Origin: Alicycliphilus denitrificans K601 | Lineage (GTDB): Bacteria > Pseudomonadota > Gammaproteobacteria > Burkholderiales > Burkholderiaceae_C | Length of the DNA stretch: 64,000 bases | Direction of reading: 5' to 3' | Assembly (NCBI RefSeq): GCF_000204645.1 | Contig: NC_015422.1 | Location: forward strand, 310,001 to 374,000 | In this document: positions 23,841-32,120 of the stretch, one piece after another | How positions within the stretch are numbered: position 1 is the first letter of the stretch | How the letters are laid out: every line of letters starts with the position of its first letter | The notes under the pieces: model-generated | Seen by the model: the letters and a program-made list of their open reading frames with translations, nothing else | The model's database searches: none | Told to the model about the DNA's origin: nothing | Translations under genes and position numbers: made by a program

Positions 23841-24710
23841 GTGGATTTCACATTCCTCATTGGTCAGGCACTGACCAATGGCCTCATCATCGGGTTGCTC
23901 TACCTGCTGATGGCCATTGGCTTCACGCTGGTCTTCGGTGTCATGCGGGTGGTCAACTTCGCGCATGGCGAGTTCTACATGCTGGGCGCCTTCCTCGCCT
24001 ACGTCTGTGTCACCCGGCTCCAGCTGCCTTTCCTAGCGGCGGTGCTCGCCACCTTCGCCGTGACCCTGGTCGCGGGCTGGATCATCGAAGTGCTGGTGCT
24101 CAAGGGCTTTCGCGGTAACGAGCTCAACGGGATGATCAGCACGATCGGGCTGGCGATGGTCCTGCAGAACGGCGCCCTGCTGGTCTTCGGGCCCGACCCC
24201 CAGTCCATGCCGCCCGTGGCGCAGGGCGTGGTGTCGCTCGGCCCCATCGTGCTGCCCATGTCGCGGCTGTACGTGGTGGCCTTCTCCATCGCCGTGCTGG
24301 TGCTGCTCTACCTGTTCCTCATGCGCAGCAAGGGCGGGCGGGCGCTGCGCGCCGTGGTGCAGGACACCGAGATCGCCAGCGCCCAGGGCATCCGCTCGCA
24401 CCTCATGTACCCGCTGGGCTTCGGCATCGGCGTGGCGCTGGCGGCCGTCGCGGGCGCGCTGATGGCGCCGGTGTTCTCGGTCTCGCCGAGCATCGGCTCC
24501 ACGCCCCTGCTCAAGGCCTTCATCGTGGTGATCCTCGGCGGGCTGGGGAGCATTCCCGGCGCCGCGCTCGCCAGCCTGCTGCTGGGCGTGGTGGAGAGCG
24601 CGGCCAACACCTTCATGTCCAGCAGCATGTCGGACATGCTGCTCTTCGGCTTCGTGATCCTGATGCTGATCTTCCGCCCCTCGGGCCTGCTCGGAAAGTC
24701 CGGACGCTGA
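23841..24710 (+). CDS. livH: Branched-chain-type ABC transporter permease LivH
   Basis: A 289-residue inner-membrane permease with about eight hydrophobic segments, the start GLLYLLMAIGFTLVFGVMRV and NFAHGEFYMLGAFLAY typical of LivH, and VVILGGLGSIPGA near the C-terminus. It starts with GTG, 21 bases after the receptor gene. It pairs with LivM to form the translocation channel. Confidence 0.93.
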   Translation: MDFTFLIGQALTNGLIIGLLYLLMAIGFTLVFGVMRVVNFAHGEFYMLGAFLAYVCVTRLQLPFLAAVLATFAVTLVAGWIIEVLVLKGFRGNELNGMISTIGLAMVLQNGALLVFGPDPQSMPPVAQGVVSLGPIVLPMSRLYVVAFSIAVLVLLYLFLMRSKGGRALRAVVQDTEIASAQGIRSHLMYPLGFGIGVALAAVAGALMAPVFSVSPSIGSTPLLKAFIVVILGGLGSIPGAALASLLLGVVESAANTFMSSSMSDMLLFGFVILMLIFRPSGLLGKSGR

Positions 24711-24714
24711 CGCC

Positions 24715-25713
24715 ATGCACGCCTCTTCCTCCATTTCGACCATGAAGCCTCGCGCACCCGATTCCGGCGCTGGAGCCCCCCAGGCGCGCTGGCGCCTCTG
24801 GCTGCCCGGCCTGCTGGTCCTGTTCGCACTGCCGCTGTTCACCAGCAGTCCGTTCCATATGCACCTGGCGGTGCTGATCTGCCTGAACATCATCTTCGTC
24901 AACGGGCTCTCCTTGCTCAGCCGCACCGGGCAGCTCTCGTTCTGCCATGCTGCGTTCATGGGCATGGGCGCCTATGCCTCGGTGATCGCCACCACCCAGT
25001 GGCATGCGCCCTTCCTGCTGTCGGTGGCGCTCGGCGTGGCCGTCGCCGCTGCCGTGGCCTTCTTGCTCGGCGCTGTGATCCTGCGCCTGCAGGGCGTGTA
25101 CTTCGTGCTGGTGACCTTCTGCTTCGGCGAGCTGTTCCGGCTGTTTCTGCTGGAAGGCGGCAGCTACACCGGCGGGGCCAACGGCATCGCCAACATTCCG
25201 CCCGCGTCCATCCTCGGCCTTGCGTTCGACACCAAGACGTCGTTCTACGTGCTGGCGGCCGCCTGCGCCTTCGCTTCCATCGCGCTGCTGATCGCGCTGT
25301 TTCGAACGCCCCAGGGCACGGCGCTGGACGCGGTGGGCGATAACCAGGAACTGGCCGAGGCCAGCGGCATCGGCATCCAGCGCACGCAGATGTTCGCGTT
25401 CGTGCTGGGGTCTGCCATGGCCGGCTTCGCGGGCGCGCTGCTCGCGCACTACCTGGGCTTCGTCTCGCCCGAGTCGTTCAACCAGCACATTTCCGTGGCG
25501 GCCATCGTCATGCTGGTGATCGGCGGCCGCGCGTCGGTGCTGGGGCCCATCCTGGGCGCGCTCATCATGACGCCGCTGCCCGAGCTGTTCCGCAGCGCGA
25601 TCGAGACGCAGAACATCCTCTACGGCATCACGCTGATCCTGGTGCTCAAGTTCCTGCCCGGCGGCCTCGTGGGGATCGCCGCGAAGCTCCGAGGGAAGGG
25701 GGGCAAGGCATGA
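24715..25713 (+). CDS. livM: Branched-chain-type ABC transporter permease LivM
   Basis: A 332-residue permease with a hydrophilic N-terminal leader of about 25 residues, then multiple membrane segments. LivM signatures include GLSLLSRTGQLSFCHAAFMG, LRLQGVYFVLVTFCFGELF and VIGGRASVLGPILGA. The start lies four bases after livH; the stop overlaps livG (ATGA), indicating translational coupling. Confidence 0.93.
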   Translation: MHASSSISTMKPRAPDSGAGAPQARWRLWLPGLLVLFALPLFTSSPFHMHLAVLICLNIIFVNGLSLLSRTGQLSFCHAAFMGMGAYASVIATTQWHAPFLLSVALGVAVAAAVAFLLGAVILRLQGVYFVLVTFCFGELFRLFLLEGGSYTGGANGIANIPPASILGLAFDTKTSFYVLAAACAFASIALLIALFRTPQGTALDAVGDNQELAEASGIGIQRTQMFAFVLGSAMAGFAGALLAHYLGFVSPESFNQHISVAAIVMLVIGGRASVLGPILGALIMTPLPELFRSAIETQNILYGITLILVLKFLPGGLVGIAAKLRGKGGKA

Positions 25714-26489
25714 CCGCACTGCTCAAGGTGGATGGCCTGTCCCGCTATTTCGGCGGCCTAGCCGCCGTGAAGGATCTGAGTTTCGAGCTCAACGCGGGCG
25801 AGATCGTCGGCCTGATCGGCCCCAACGGCGCGGGCAAGAGCACGGCCTTCAACGTGATCAGCGGCTCGCTGGCGCCGTCGGCCGGCCGCATCCAGTTCGC
25901 GGGCCAATCCATCGAGGGCATGCGGCCTAGCCAGGTGGTGCGCCACGGGCTGGCGCGCACCTTCCAGTCGGCCACGGTGTACCCCGCCGCCACCGTGCAG
26001 GAGAACCTCTACCGGGGCGCCCTGGCGCGTTTCGACGTGCCCATCTGGGCGCAGATCGCGCAGACGGCCAGCTATCGCAGCGCGCTTCGCAAGGTGCGCG
26101 AGGAAGTGGACGAGGTGCTGGAGATCACCGGCCTGGCGCCCTACCGCGACGACGTGGCCGGCGCGTTGGCCTACGGTCACCAGAAGCGCATTGGCGTGGC
26201 CATCGGTCTGGCCACGCGGCCCCGGCTGCTGCTGCTCGACGAGCCCGCCGCCGGCCTCAACCCCGAGGAGTGCGCCGAGTTCGGCTGCCTGCTCAAGACG
26301 CTGCGCGACCGGCACGAAATCTCGCTGCTCTTCGTGGAGCACCACATGGCGCTGGTGATGAACACCTGCGAAAAGATCATCGTGCTCGTGCAGGGACAGA
26401 AGATCGCGCAGGGCACGCCCGACGAGGTGCGCAACAACCCCGCGGTGATCGAAGCCTATCTGGGAGTGGACGAAGATGCCCACGGTTGA
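25710..26489 (+). CDS. livG: ABC transporter ATP-binding protein LivG
   Basis: A 259-residue ATPase energising the Liv importer at the inner-membrane face. It has Walker A GPNGAGKST, the degenerate signature YGHQKRIGVAIGLA usual in LivG, Walker B LLLLDEPAAGL and the LivG-type FVEHHMALVM switch region. It overlaps livM by four bases and livF by fourteen. Confidence 0.93.
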   Translation: MTALLKVDGLSRYFGGLAAVKDLSFELNAGEIVGLIGPNGAGKSTAFNVISGSLAPSAGRIQFAGQSIEGMRPSQVVRHGLARTFQSATVYPAATVQENLYRGALARFDVPIWAQIAQTASYRSALRKVREEVDEVLEITGLAPYRDDVAGALAYGHQKRIGVAIGLATRPRLLLLDEPAAGLNPEECAEFGCLLKTLRDRHEISLLFVEHHMALVMNTCEKIIVLVQGQKIAQGTPDEVRNNPAVIEAYLGVDEDAHG

Positions 26490-27189
26490 AGTCAAGGATG
26501 TGGTGGTCCACTACGGGCTGGTGGAGGCGCTGCACGGCGTCAGCTTCACGGTGCCGGCCGGCCAGATCGTGGCGCTCGTCGGCTCCAACGGCGCGGGCAA
26601 GAGCACCACGCTGAAGGCGTTGATGGGCCTTAAGAAGGTCTCGGCCGGCAGCATCCACATGGACGGCCGGCGCATCGACGCCACCGGCCCGGCCCAGCGG
26701 GTCTCGATGGGGCTGGCGCTCTCTCCCGAGGGGCGCCGGCTGTTCCCGCGCATGACCGTCTGGGAGAACCTCATGGTCGGCGCGCACACCGTCGGCTCGG
26801 CGGCGGCGCGCAACCGCTCGCTGGAGCAGGTCTGCGCGCTGTTCCCGCGCGTGCAGGAGCGCCGCAGCCAGCTTGCGGGCTCGCTTTCCGGCGGGGAGCA
26901 GCAGATGGTGGCCATCGGCCGCGCGCTGATGTCGCATCCGCAGATCCTGATGCTCGACGAGCCCTCGCTGGGCATCGCGCCCAAGATCGTGTCCGAGATC
27001 GCGCAGGCCATCGTGCGCCTGAACCGGGAGACGGGCATCTCCGTGATCCTGGTGGAGCAGAACGCGCGGCTCGCGCTCAAGATGGCGCACCACGCCTACG
27101 TGTTCGAGCAGGGCACGGTGATCCGCTCGGGCTCCGGCCAGGAACTGCTGCGGGACGCGTTCGTACAGAAAGCCTTTCTCGGAGTCTGA
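26476..27189 (+). CDS. livF: ABC transporter ATP-binding protein LivF
   Basis: A 237-residue second ATPase of the importer. It has Walker A GSNGAGKST, signature LSGGEQQMVAIGRAL, Walker B ILMLDEPSLG and ILVEQNARLAL as switch region. Length and motifs are canonical. It starts inside the end of livG and is followed two bases later by the amidohydrolase gene, so transport and catabolism are coupled on one transcript. Confidence 0.93.
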   Translation: MPTVEVKDVVVHYGLVEALHGVSFTVPAGQIVALVGSNGAGKSTTLKALMGLKKVSAGSIHMDGRRIDATGPAQRVSMGLALSPEGRRLFPRMTVWENLMVGAHTVGSAAARNRSLEQVCALFPRVQERRSQLAGSLSGGEQQMVAIGRALMSHPQILMLDEPSLGIAPKIVSEIAQAIVRLNRETGISVILVEQNARLALKMAHHAYVFEQGTVIRSGSGQELLRDAFVQKAFLGV

Positions 27190-27191
27190 GC

Positions 27192-28214
27192 ATGGAGAAC
27201 CTGCCCATCGTCCCGCGCGCCGAAGTGCGCCCGCAGTGGCTGGCCCGGCACCACGAGGCGCCGCTGGAGCCGGAACTGCCCATCATCGACCCCCACCACC
27301 ACCTGTCCGACAGCCTGTGGGGCGGCTACCTGCAGGACGACCTGCTGGCGGATCTGGGCGCTGGGCACAACATCCAGTCCACGGTCTTCATCCAGGTGGG
27401 CTTCGGCTACCGCGAGGATGGCCCCGGGCACCTGCGCCCCGTGGGCGAGACGGAGCGCGTCGCGGCCATCGCCGGGCGCATCCCCGCCGAAGCGGGCACG
27501 CGGGTCTGCGAGGGCATCGTGGGCTTCGCGGACCTCGCGCTGGGCGCGCGCGTTGAGGAGACCCTGGCCGCGCACCTGCAGGCCGCCGCAGGGCGCTTCC
27601 GCGGCATCCGCTGCCACGCGGCCGCGCATGCGCAGTTCCAGTACGGCGTGATGCACGCTCCGCCGCTGCACCTCTACATGGACCCGAAATTCCGCGAGGG
27701 CTACGCCACGCTCGCGCGCTTCGGGCTCACGTTCGATTCCTGGGCCTACCACACCCAGCTCGACGAGCTCTGCGACCTGGCGCGCGCCTTCCCCGACATC
27801 CCGGTGGTGATCGACCACATCGGCGTGCCCCTGGGCGTGGGCCCCTACGTGGGGCAGCGCGATGCCGTCTTCGCCGAATGGAAGCGGCTGCTGCAAAAGA
27901 TCGCCGCGCTGCCCAACGTCTGCATCAAGCTCGGCGGCCTGGGCATGAGCGTGTTCGGCTTCGGGTTCCACCTGGCCGGGCGGCCGCCGACCTCCGAGGA
28001 ACTGGCGCAGGCCTGGAGCCCCTACATCCTCACCTGCATCGAAATCTTCGGCCCGTCGCGCTGCATGTTCGAGAGCAACTTCCCCGTGGACAAGGGCACG
28101 TGCAGCTACCCGGTGCTGTGGAACACCTTCAAGCGGATCACTGCGGGCATGTCAGAGGACGAGAAGCGGCAGCTCTACCGCGACACCGCTGCGCGGTTCT
28201 ATCGCCTTGCCTGA
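27192..28214 (+). CDS. Amidohydrolase-family protein (COG3618-like)
   Basis: A 340-residue TIM-barrel hydrolase. The N-terminal IIDPHHHLSD holds the metal-binding histidines, with VVIDHIGVPLG and CIKLGGLGMSVFG further on and MFESNFPVDK near the C-terminus. It is related to, but clearly distinct from, the two LigI-like proteins at 9115 and 14955. It belongs to the SCP2-like/hydrolase/Liv operon and probably acts on the imported compound. Its final 16 bases overlap the end of the convergent GntR gene. Confidence 0.83.
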   Translation: MENLPIVPRAEVRPQWLARHHEAPLEPELPIIDPHHHLSDSLWGGYLQDDLLADLGAGHNIQSTVFIQVGFGYREDGPGHLRPVGETERVAAIAGRIPAEAGTRVCEGIVGFADLALGARVEETLAAHLQAAAGRFRGIRCHAAAHAQFQYGVMHAPPLHLYMDPKFREGYATLARFGLTFDSWAYHTQLDELCDLARAFPDIPVVIDHIGVPLGVGPYVGQRDAVFAEWKRLLQKIAALPNVCIKLGGLGMSVFGFGFHLAGRPPTSEELAQAWSPYILTCIEIFGPSRCMFESNFPVDKGTCSYPVLWNTFKRITAGMSEDEKRQLYRDTAARFYRLA

Positions 28215-28888
28215 CCGAGGTCCGAGGCGATGGCCGCCTCGATCGCCTCGCGCACGTTGCGCACGTGCTGCATCCCCGCCGCATCCGCGGCGTCCTCGTC
28301 GCCCTGGAGGACGGCCTCGCACATCGCACGGTAGTCGCGCATGCGTATGCGCTGCAGCGCCGCGGGCCGATGCTGCGCGTAGACGATGGGCATGTGGATG
28401 GTCGGCAGCAGGCGGCGCAACTCGCGGCTGCCGCTGGTGGACAGCAGTGCGCGGTACAGGGCGCGGCGGGCGCTGGCGAAGGCGTCCTGGCCCTGGCCGC
28501 GGTCGGCCTCATGGAGGCGGGCCAGGGCGTCCTCGATCGGCGCGCGGGGCGCGCCGGCGGCAACGGCGCGCGCGGCGCTGCGCGCGAGCAGGCCGGTCAT
28601 GCGCTCGGCCACGTCGAGCACCTCCAGGGTTTCCCGCGCCGACAGGGTGCGTATGGCCGCCCCCTTGTTGCGGAAAAGATCCACCAGCCCCTCGGCCGCC
28701 AGGCGCTGCAGCGCCTCGCGCACGGAGGCGCGGCTGACGCCGAACTGCGCGGCCAGATCGACCTCCACCAGCCGCTGGCCCGGCACGAAGCGCTGCTGCG
28801 CCAGGCCCTGCACGATGCCGTGGAACACCGTGTCGGCGGCGCTCTCCGGGACGTCGGCAGCGGGTTCGGGCAGCGTGTTGGAGGGCAT
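28199..28888 (-). CDS. GntR family (FCD) transcriptional regulator
   Basis: A 229-residue repressor-type regulator. It has a winged helix with VDLAAQFGVSRASVREALQR as recognition region, then an all-helical FCD effector domain that usually binds a carboxylate through a metal. The start at 28888 is chosen; an ATG at 28930 would add 14 residues but neither has a strong ribosome site. It is divergent from the acyl-CoA dehydrogenase operon with a perfect palindrome between them, so autoregulation and control of that operon are likely. It converges with the amidohydrolase gene. Confidence 0.86.
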   Translation of the reverse strand: MPSNTLPEPAADVPESAADTVFHGIVQGLAQQRFVPGQRLVEVDLAAQFGVSRASVREALQRLAAEGLVDLFRNKGAAIRTLSARETLEVLDVAERMTGLLARSAARAVAAGAPRAPIEDALARLHEADRGQGQDAFASARRALYRALLSTSGSRELRRLLPTIHMPIVYAQHRPAALQRIRMRDYRAMCEAVLQGDEDAADAAGMQHVRNVREAIEAAIASDLGQARR

Positions 28889-28945
28889 GGGGCAGGCCAG
28901 GAAGAAGGTGCCGACGTTAGCACAGCGCATGGGGGCTTGTTTTCA

Positions 28946-28962
28946 ATATTGTCTGACAATAT
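28946..28962. promoter_or_regulatory. Perfect 17-bp palindrome, probable GntR operator
   Basis: ATATTGTC-T-GACAATAT, a perfect inverted repeat with one central base. It lies between the divergent GntR gene and the acyl-CoA dehydrogenase gene. The TTGTC/GACAA form agrees with the kind of sites bound by FCD-type GntR regulators. Confidence 0.75.
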
Positions 28963-29013
28963 CATCGGCAATACACCGGCCATCCTGGCTGGCCCTTTTT
29001 CATGAGGCCCCGC

Positions 29014-30216
29014 ATGGACTTCTCCCTTTCCCCCGAACTGCGCGCCCTGCGCGACAAGACCCGGCGCTTCATCGCCGAGCAGGTGATCCCGCTGGAGAGC
29101 GACCCGCGCCAGTCCCACCACGGCCCCGACGAGTCGCTGCGCCGCGAGCTGGTGGCGCGCGCCCGGGCGGCCGGCCTGCTCACGCCGCACGCATCGCGCG
29201 AGATGGGCGGGCTGGGCCTGTCGCACGTCGAGAAGGCCGTGGTGTTCGAAGAGGCGGGCTACTCGCGCCTGGGGCCCACGGCGCTCAACATCCACGCGCC
29301 CGACGAGGGCAACATCCACCTGATGGAGGAAGTGGCCACGCCCGCGCAGAAGGAGCGCTGGCTGCGCCCGCAGGTGGCGGGCGAACTGCGCTCGTGCTTC
29401 GCGATGACCGAGCCCTCGCCCGGCGCGGGGGCCGATCCGTCCATGCTGCAGGCCACGGCCGTGCGCGACGGCGGCGACTACGTGATCAACGGCCGCAAGT
29501 GGTTCATCACCGGCGCCGACGGCGCCGACTACGCCATCGTCATGGCGCGCATGGAGGACGGCTCGGCCACCATGTTCCTGACCGACATGGACCGCCCGGG
29601 CATCGTGCTGGAGCGCAACATGGACGCCATGGACGCCTGCTTCACCGGCGGCCACGGCGTGCTGCGCTTCGAGAATCTGCGCGTGCCCGCGGCCGACGTG
29701 CTGGGCGAGATCGGCAAGGGCTTTCGCTACGCCCAGGTACGCCTGGCGCCCGCGCGCCTCACGCACTGCATGCGCTGGCTGGGCCAGGCGCGCCGCGCGC
29801 ACGACACGGCACTGGACTACGTGCGCAAGCGCCACGCCTTCGGCAAGCCGCTGGTGGAGCACGAGGGCGTGGGCTTCATGGTGGCCGACAACGACATGGA
29901 CCTGCACACCGCGCGCCTGCACATCTGGCACACGGCCTGGCTGCTGGACCAGGGCGAGAAGTGCAACTTCGAGTCGAGCCGCGCCAAGGTCGTGTGCTCC
30001 GAGGCCGAGTGGCGCGTGGTGGACCGCAGCGTGCAGATGCTCGGCGGCCAGGGCGTGACGGGCGAGACGCCGGTGATGCGCATCTTCACCGACATGCGGG
30101 CCTTCCGCATCTACGACGGCCCGAGCGAGGTGCACCGCTGGAGCATGGCGCGCAAACTCGCCCACCTGTCCGAGAAGGCCGAGGCCGAGCTGCTGCGCGA
30201 AGGGGGCGCGGCATGA
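29014..30216 (+). CDS. Acyl-CoA dehydrogenase (ACAD10/11-like, LvaC-like)
   Basis: A 400-residue FAD enzyme oxidising or isomerising an acyl-CoA. It has the FAD-binding CFAMTEPSPGAGADPSML and WFITGADGADYAIVMARM, and the C-terminal YDGPSEVHRWSMARKLAHL in the DGPxEVH form seen in the ACAD10/11 group rather than the usual YEGTSQIQ. The start at 29014 has GAGG six bases upstream; another ATG lies 12 bases earlier. It is first in an operon with an SDR and an APH-type kinase, the trio known from levulinate (lva) catabolism, where phosphorylated 4-hydroxyacyl-CoA is the substrate. Confidence 0.88.
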   Translation: MDFSLSPELRALRDKTRRFIAEQVIPLESDPRQSHHGPDESLRRELVARARAAGLLTPHASREMGGLGLSHVEKAVVFEEAGYSRLGPTALNIHAPDEGNIHLMEEVATPAQKERWLRPQVAGELRSCFAMTEPSPGAGADPSMLQATAVRDGGDYVINGRKWFITGADGADYAIVMARMEDGSATMFLTDMDRPGIVLERNMDAMDACFTGGHGVLRFENLRVPAADVLGEIGKGFRYAQVRLAPARLTHCMRWLGQARRAHDTALDYVRKRHAFGKPLVEHEGVGFMVADNDMDLHTARLHIWHTAWLLDQGEKCNFESSRAKVVCSEAEWRVVDRSVQMLGGQGVTGETPVMRIFTDMRAFRIYDGPSEVHRWSMARKLAHLSEKAEAELLREGGAA

Positions 30217-30986
30217 CCGCGGCGATGGACCGGTTCAGCCTGCGCGGCAGGCTGGCGCTGGTGACCGGCGCCTCCAGCGGCCTGGGAACGCACTTCGCCC
30301 AGGTGCTGGCCGCCGCCGGCGCCCGCGTGGCCGTGGCCGCGCGCCGCGTCGACAAGCTGCAGTGCGTGGTGGACGCCATCGCGGCCGAGGGCGGCGAGGC
30401 GCGCGCCTTCGCGCTCGACGTGGCCGACAGCGCCAGCGTGCGCGCCTGCTTCGACGCGCTGTGCGCCTGGGGTGTGCCCGACGTGGTGGTCAACAACGCG
30501 GGCGTGACCGTGACGCGCCCCGCGCTGGAGCAGACGGAAGAAGACTTCGACCATGTGCTCGGCACCAACCTCAAGGGCAACTGGCTCGTGGCCACCGAGG
30601 CCGCGCGCCGCATGGTGGCGGCGGGCAAGGGCGGCGCGATCGTCAACGTGGCATCGATCCTGGGCGAGCGCGTGGCGGGCGGCGTGGCGCCATATGCCAT
30701 CTCCAAGGCCGGCGTGGTCCAGGCCACCAAGGCCCTGGCGCTGGAGCTGGCGCGCCACGGCATCCGCGTGAACGCGCTGCTGCCCGGCTACGTGGTGACC
30801 GACCTGAACCGCGGCTTCCTCACCAGCCCGGCGGGCGAGAAGCTGCGCGCGCGTATCCCCAGCCGCCGCTTCGGCGAGGTGACCGACCTGGACGGCCCGC
30901 TGTTGCTGCTGGCCTCCGACGCGGGCGCCGCCATGTCCGGCGCCACGCTGGCCGTCGATGGCGCACACTTGGTGAGTTCGCTATGA
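30213..30986 (+). CDS. Short-chain dehydrogenase/reductase
   Basis: A 257-residue NAD(P)-dependent oxidoreductase with TGASSGLG (cofactor), NNAG, catalytic Ser in NVASILG and the YAISK active-site motif, and the C-terminal VDGAHLVSSL. It overlaps the acyl-CoA dehydrogenase stop codon (ATGA) and is itself overlapped by the kinase gene. By analogy with LvaD it could reduce a 4-oxoacyl-CoA to the 4-hydroxy form; that is an inference from gene neighbours. Confidence 0.88.
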   Translation: MTAAMDRFSLRGRLALVTGASSGLGTHFAQVLAAAGARVAVAARRVDKLQCVVDAIAAEGGEARAFALDVADSASVRACFDALCAWGVPDVVVNNAGVTVTRPALEQTEEDFDHVLGTNLKGNWLVATEAARRMVAAGKGGAIVNVASILGERVAGGVAPYAISKAGVVQATKALALELARHGIRVNALLPGYVVTDLNRGFLTSPAGEKLRARIPSRRFGEVTDLDGPLLLLASDAGAAMSGATLAVDGAHLVSSL

Positions 30987-32023
30987 GCGGCCCCGCGAAT
31001 CCCTTGCCGGTGGAGGCGCTCGCCGACTACCTGCGCGCCCAGGGCCTGGCGGGCAGCGCGCCGCTGCAGGTGCGCGTGCTCGCGGGCGGCCAGTCCAACC
31101 CCACCTACCGCGTCACCGCCGGCGAAGGCCGCGACTACGTGCTGCGCAAGAAGCCGCCGGGCACGCTCATCGCCTCCGCCCACGCCATCGACCGCGAATA
31201 CCGGGTGATGAAGGCGCTGGCGGACACCGGCGTGCCCGTGCCGCGCATGCTGCACTACTGCGAGAGCGGCGAATTGCTCGGCACGCCGTTCTACGTGATG
31301 GAGTACCTAGCGGGCCGTGTGCTCATGGACCAGTCGCTGCCCGGCATGGAGCCCGCCGAGCGCCACGCCATCTACCGCGAGATGAACCGCGTGATCGCCG
31401 CGCTGCACGCCGTGGACTACCGAGCCGTGGGGTTGGGCGACTACGGCAAGGAGGGCAACTACGTGGGCCGGCAGATCGCCCGCTGGTCGCGCCAGTGCCG
31501 CGAGTCCACCGTGCCCATGAATGAGGCCATGCACTGCCTCATGGACTGGTTGCCCGAGCACCTGCCCTCCGGCGACGAGACCACGCTGGTGCACGGCGAC
31601 TACCGGCTGGACAACCTCGTCTTCCACCCCACCGAGCCCCGCGTCATCGGCGTGCTGGACTGGGAGCTCTCGACCCTGGGCCACCCGCTGGCCGATCTGG
31701 CCTACCAGTGCATGGCCTGGCGCATTCCGCCCAGCCTGTGGCGCGGCATAGCCGGGCTGGACCTGCCCGCCCTGGGCATCCCGCAGGAGGCCGAATACAT
31801 CGCCTGGTACGGCGCCGCCACCGGCCGCGACGCGGTGGGCCACTGGGACTACTACCTGGCCTACAACCTGTTTCGCATGGCGGCCATCCTGCACGGCATC
31901 GCCCAGCGCGCGGCGGACGGCAACGCCGCCGCCGAGGATGCGGTGGAGACCGGCGCCAAGGCCGGCCCGCTGGCCGAACTGGGCTGGGAGAGCGCGCAGC
32001 GCTACACAGCTACGCGCAAGTGA
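30983..32023 (+). CDS. APH-family phosphotransferase (LvaA-like kinase)
   Basis: A 346-residue small-molecule kinase of the aminoglycoside-phosphotransferase fold. It shows LRKKPPGTL (ATP-binding Lys region), VHGDYRLDNLVF as the catalytic loop with Asp, and VLDWELSTLGHPLADL as the metal-binding segment, exactly the pattern of APH proteins linked to acyl-CoA dehydrogenases. In LvaA and human ACAD10/11 this domain phosphorylates a 4-hydroxyacyl-CoA. It is not an antibiotic-resistance enzyme. It ends the operon and is followed by a large inverted repeat. Confidence 0.87.
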   Translation: MSGPANPLPVEALADYLRAQGLAGSAPLQVRVLAGGQSNPTYRVTAGEGRDYVLRKKPPGTLIASAHAIDREYRVMKALADTGVPVPRMLHYCESGELLGTPFYVMEYLAGRVLMDQSLPGMEPAERHAIYREMNRVIAALHAVDYRAVGLGDYGKEGNYVGRQIARWSRQCRESTVPMNEAMHCLMDWLPEHLPSGDETTLVHGDYRLDNLVFHPTEPRVIGVLDWELSTLGHPLADLAYQCMAWRIPPSLWRGIAGLDLPALGIPQEAEYIAWYGAATGRDAVGHWDYYLAYNLFRMAAILHGIAQRAADGNAAAEDAVETGAKAGPLAELGWESAQRYTATRK

Positions 32024-32033
32024 GCTACAAAAA

Positions 32034-32115
32034 AAGGAGCTTCTGGCGCTTTATTTGCCTGTGTTTTCATATCGAATGATATAGAAACCATTGTGCAAGA
32101 AGCGCAAGAAGCTCC
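32034..32115. terminator. Large inverted repeat between convergent genes
   Basis: AGGAGCTTCTGGCGCTT (32034-32050) is matched with one mismatch by AAGCGCAAGAAGCTCCT (32099-32115) across a 48-base AT-rich loop. It lies between the kinase gene and xth, so it probably acts as a bidirectional transcription barrier. The arms resemble the outer parts of the interspersed repeat family, perhaps two facing copies. Confidence 0.6.
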
Positions 32116-32120
32116 TGAAT

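Noticed and set aside
30983..32023. Calling the APH-fold protein an aminoglycoside resistance enzyme
   Set aside because: It is overlapped by SDR and acyl-CoA dehydrogenase genes and has the motif spacing of catabolic APH kinases.
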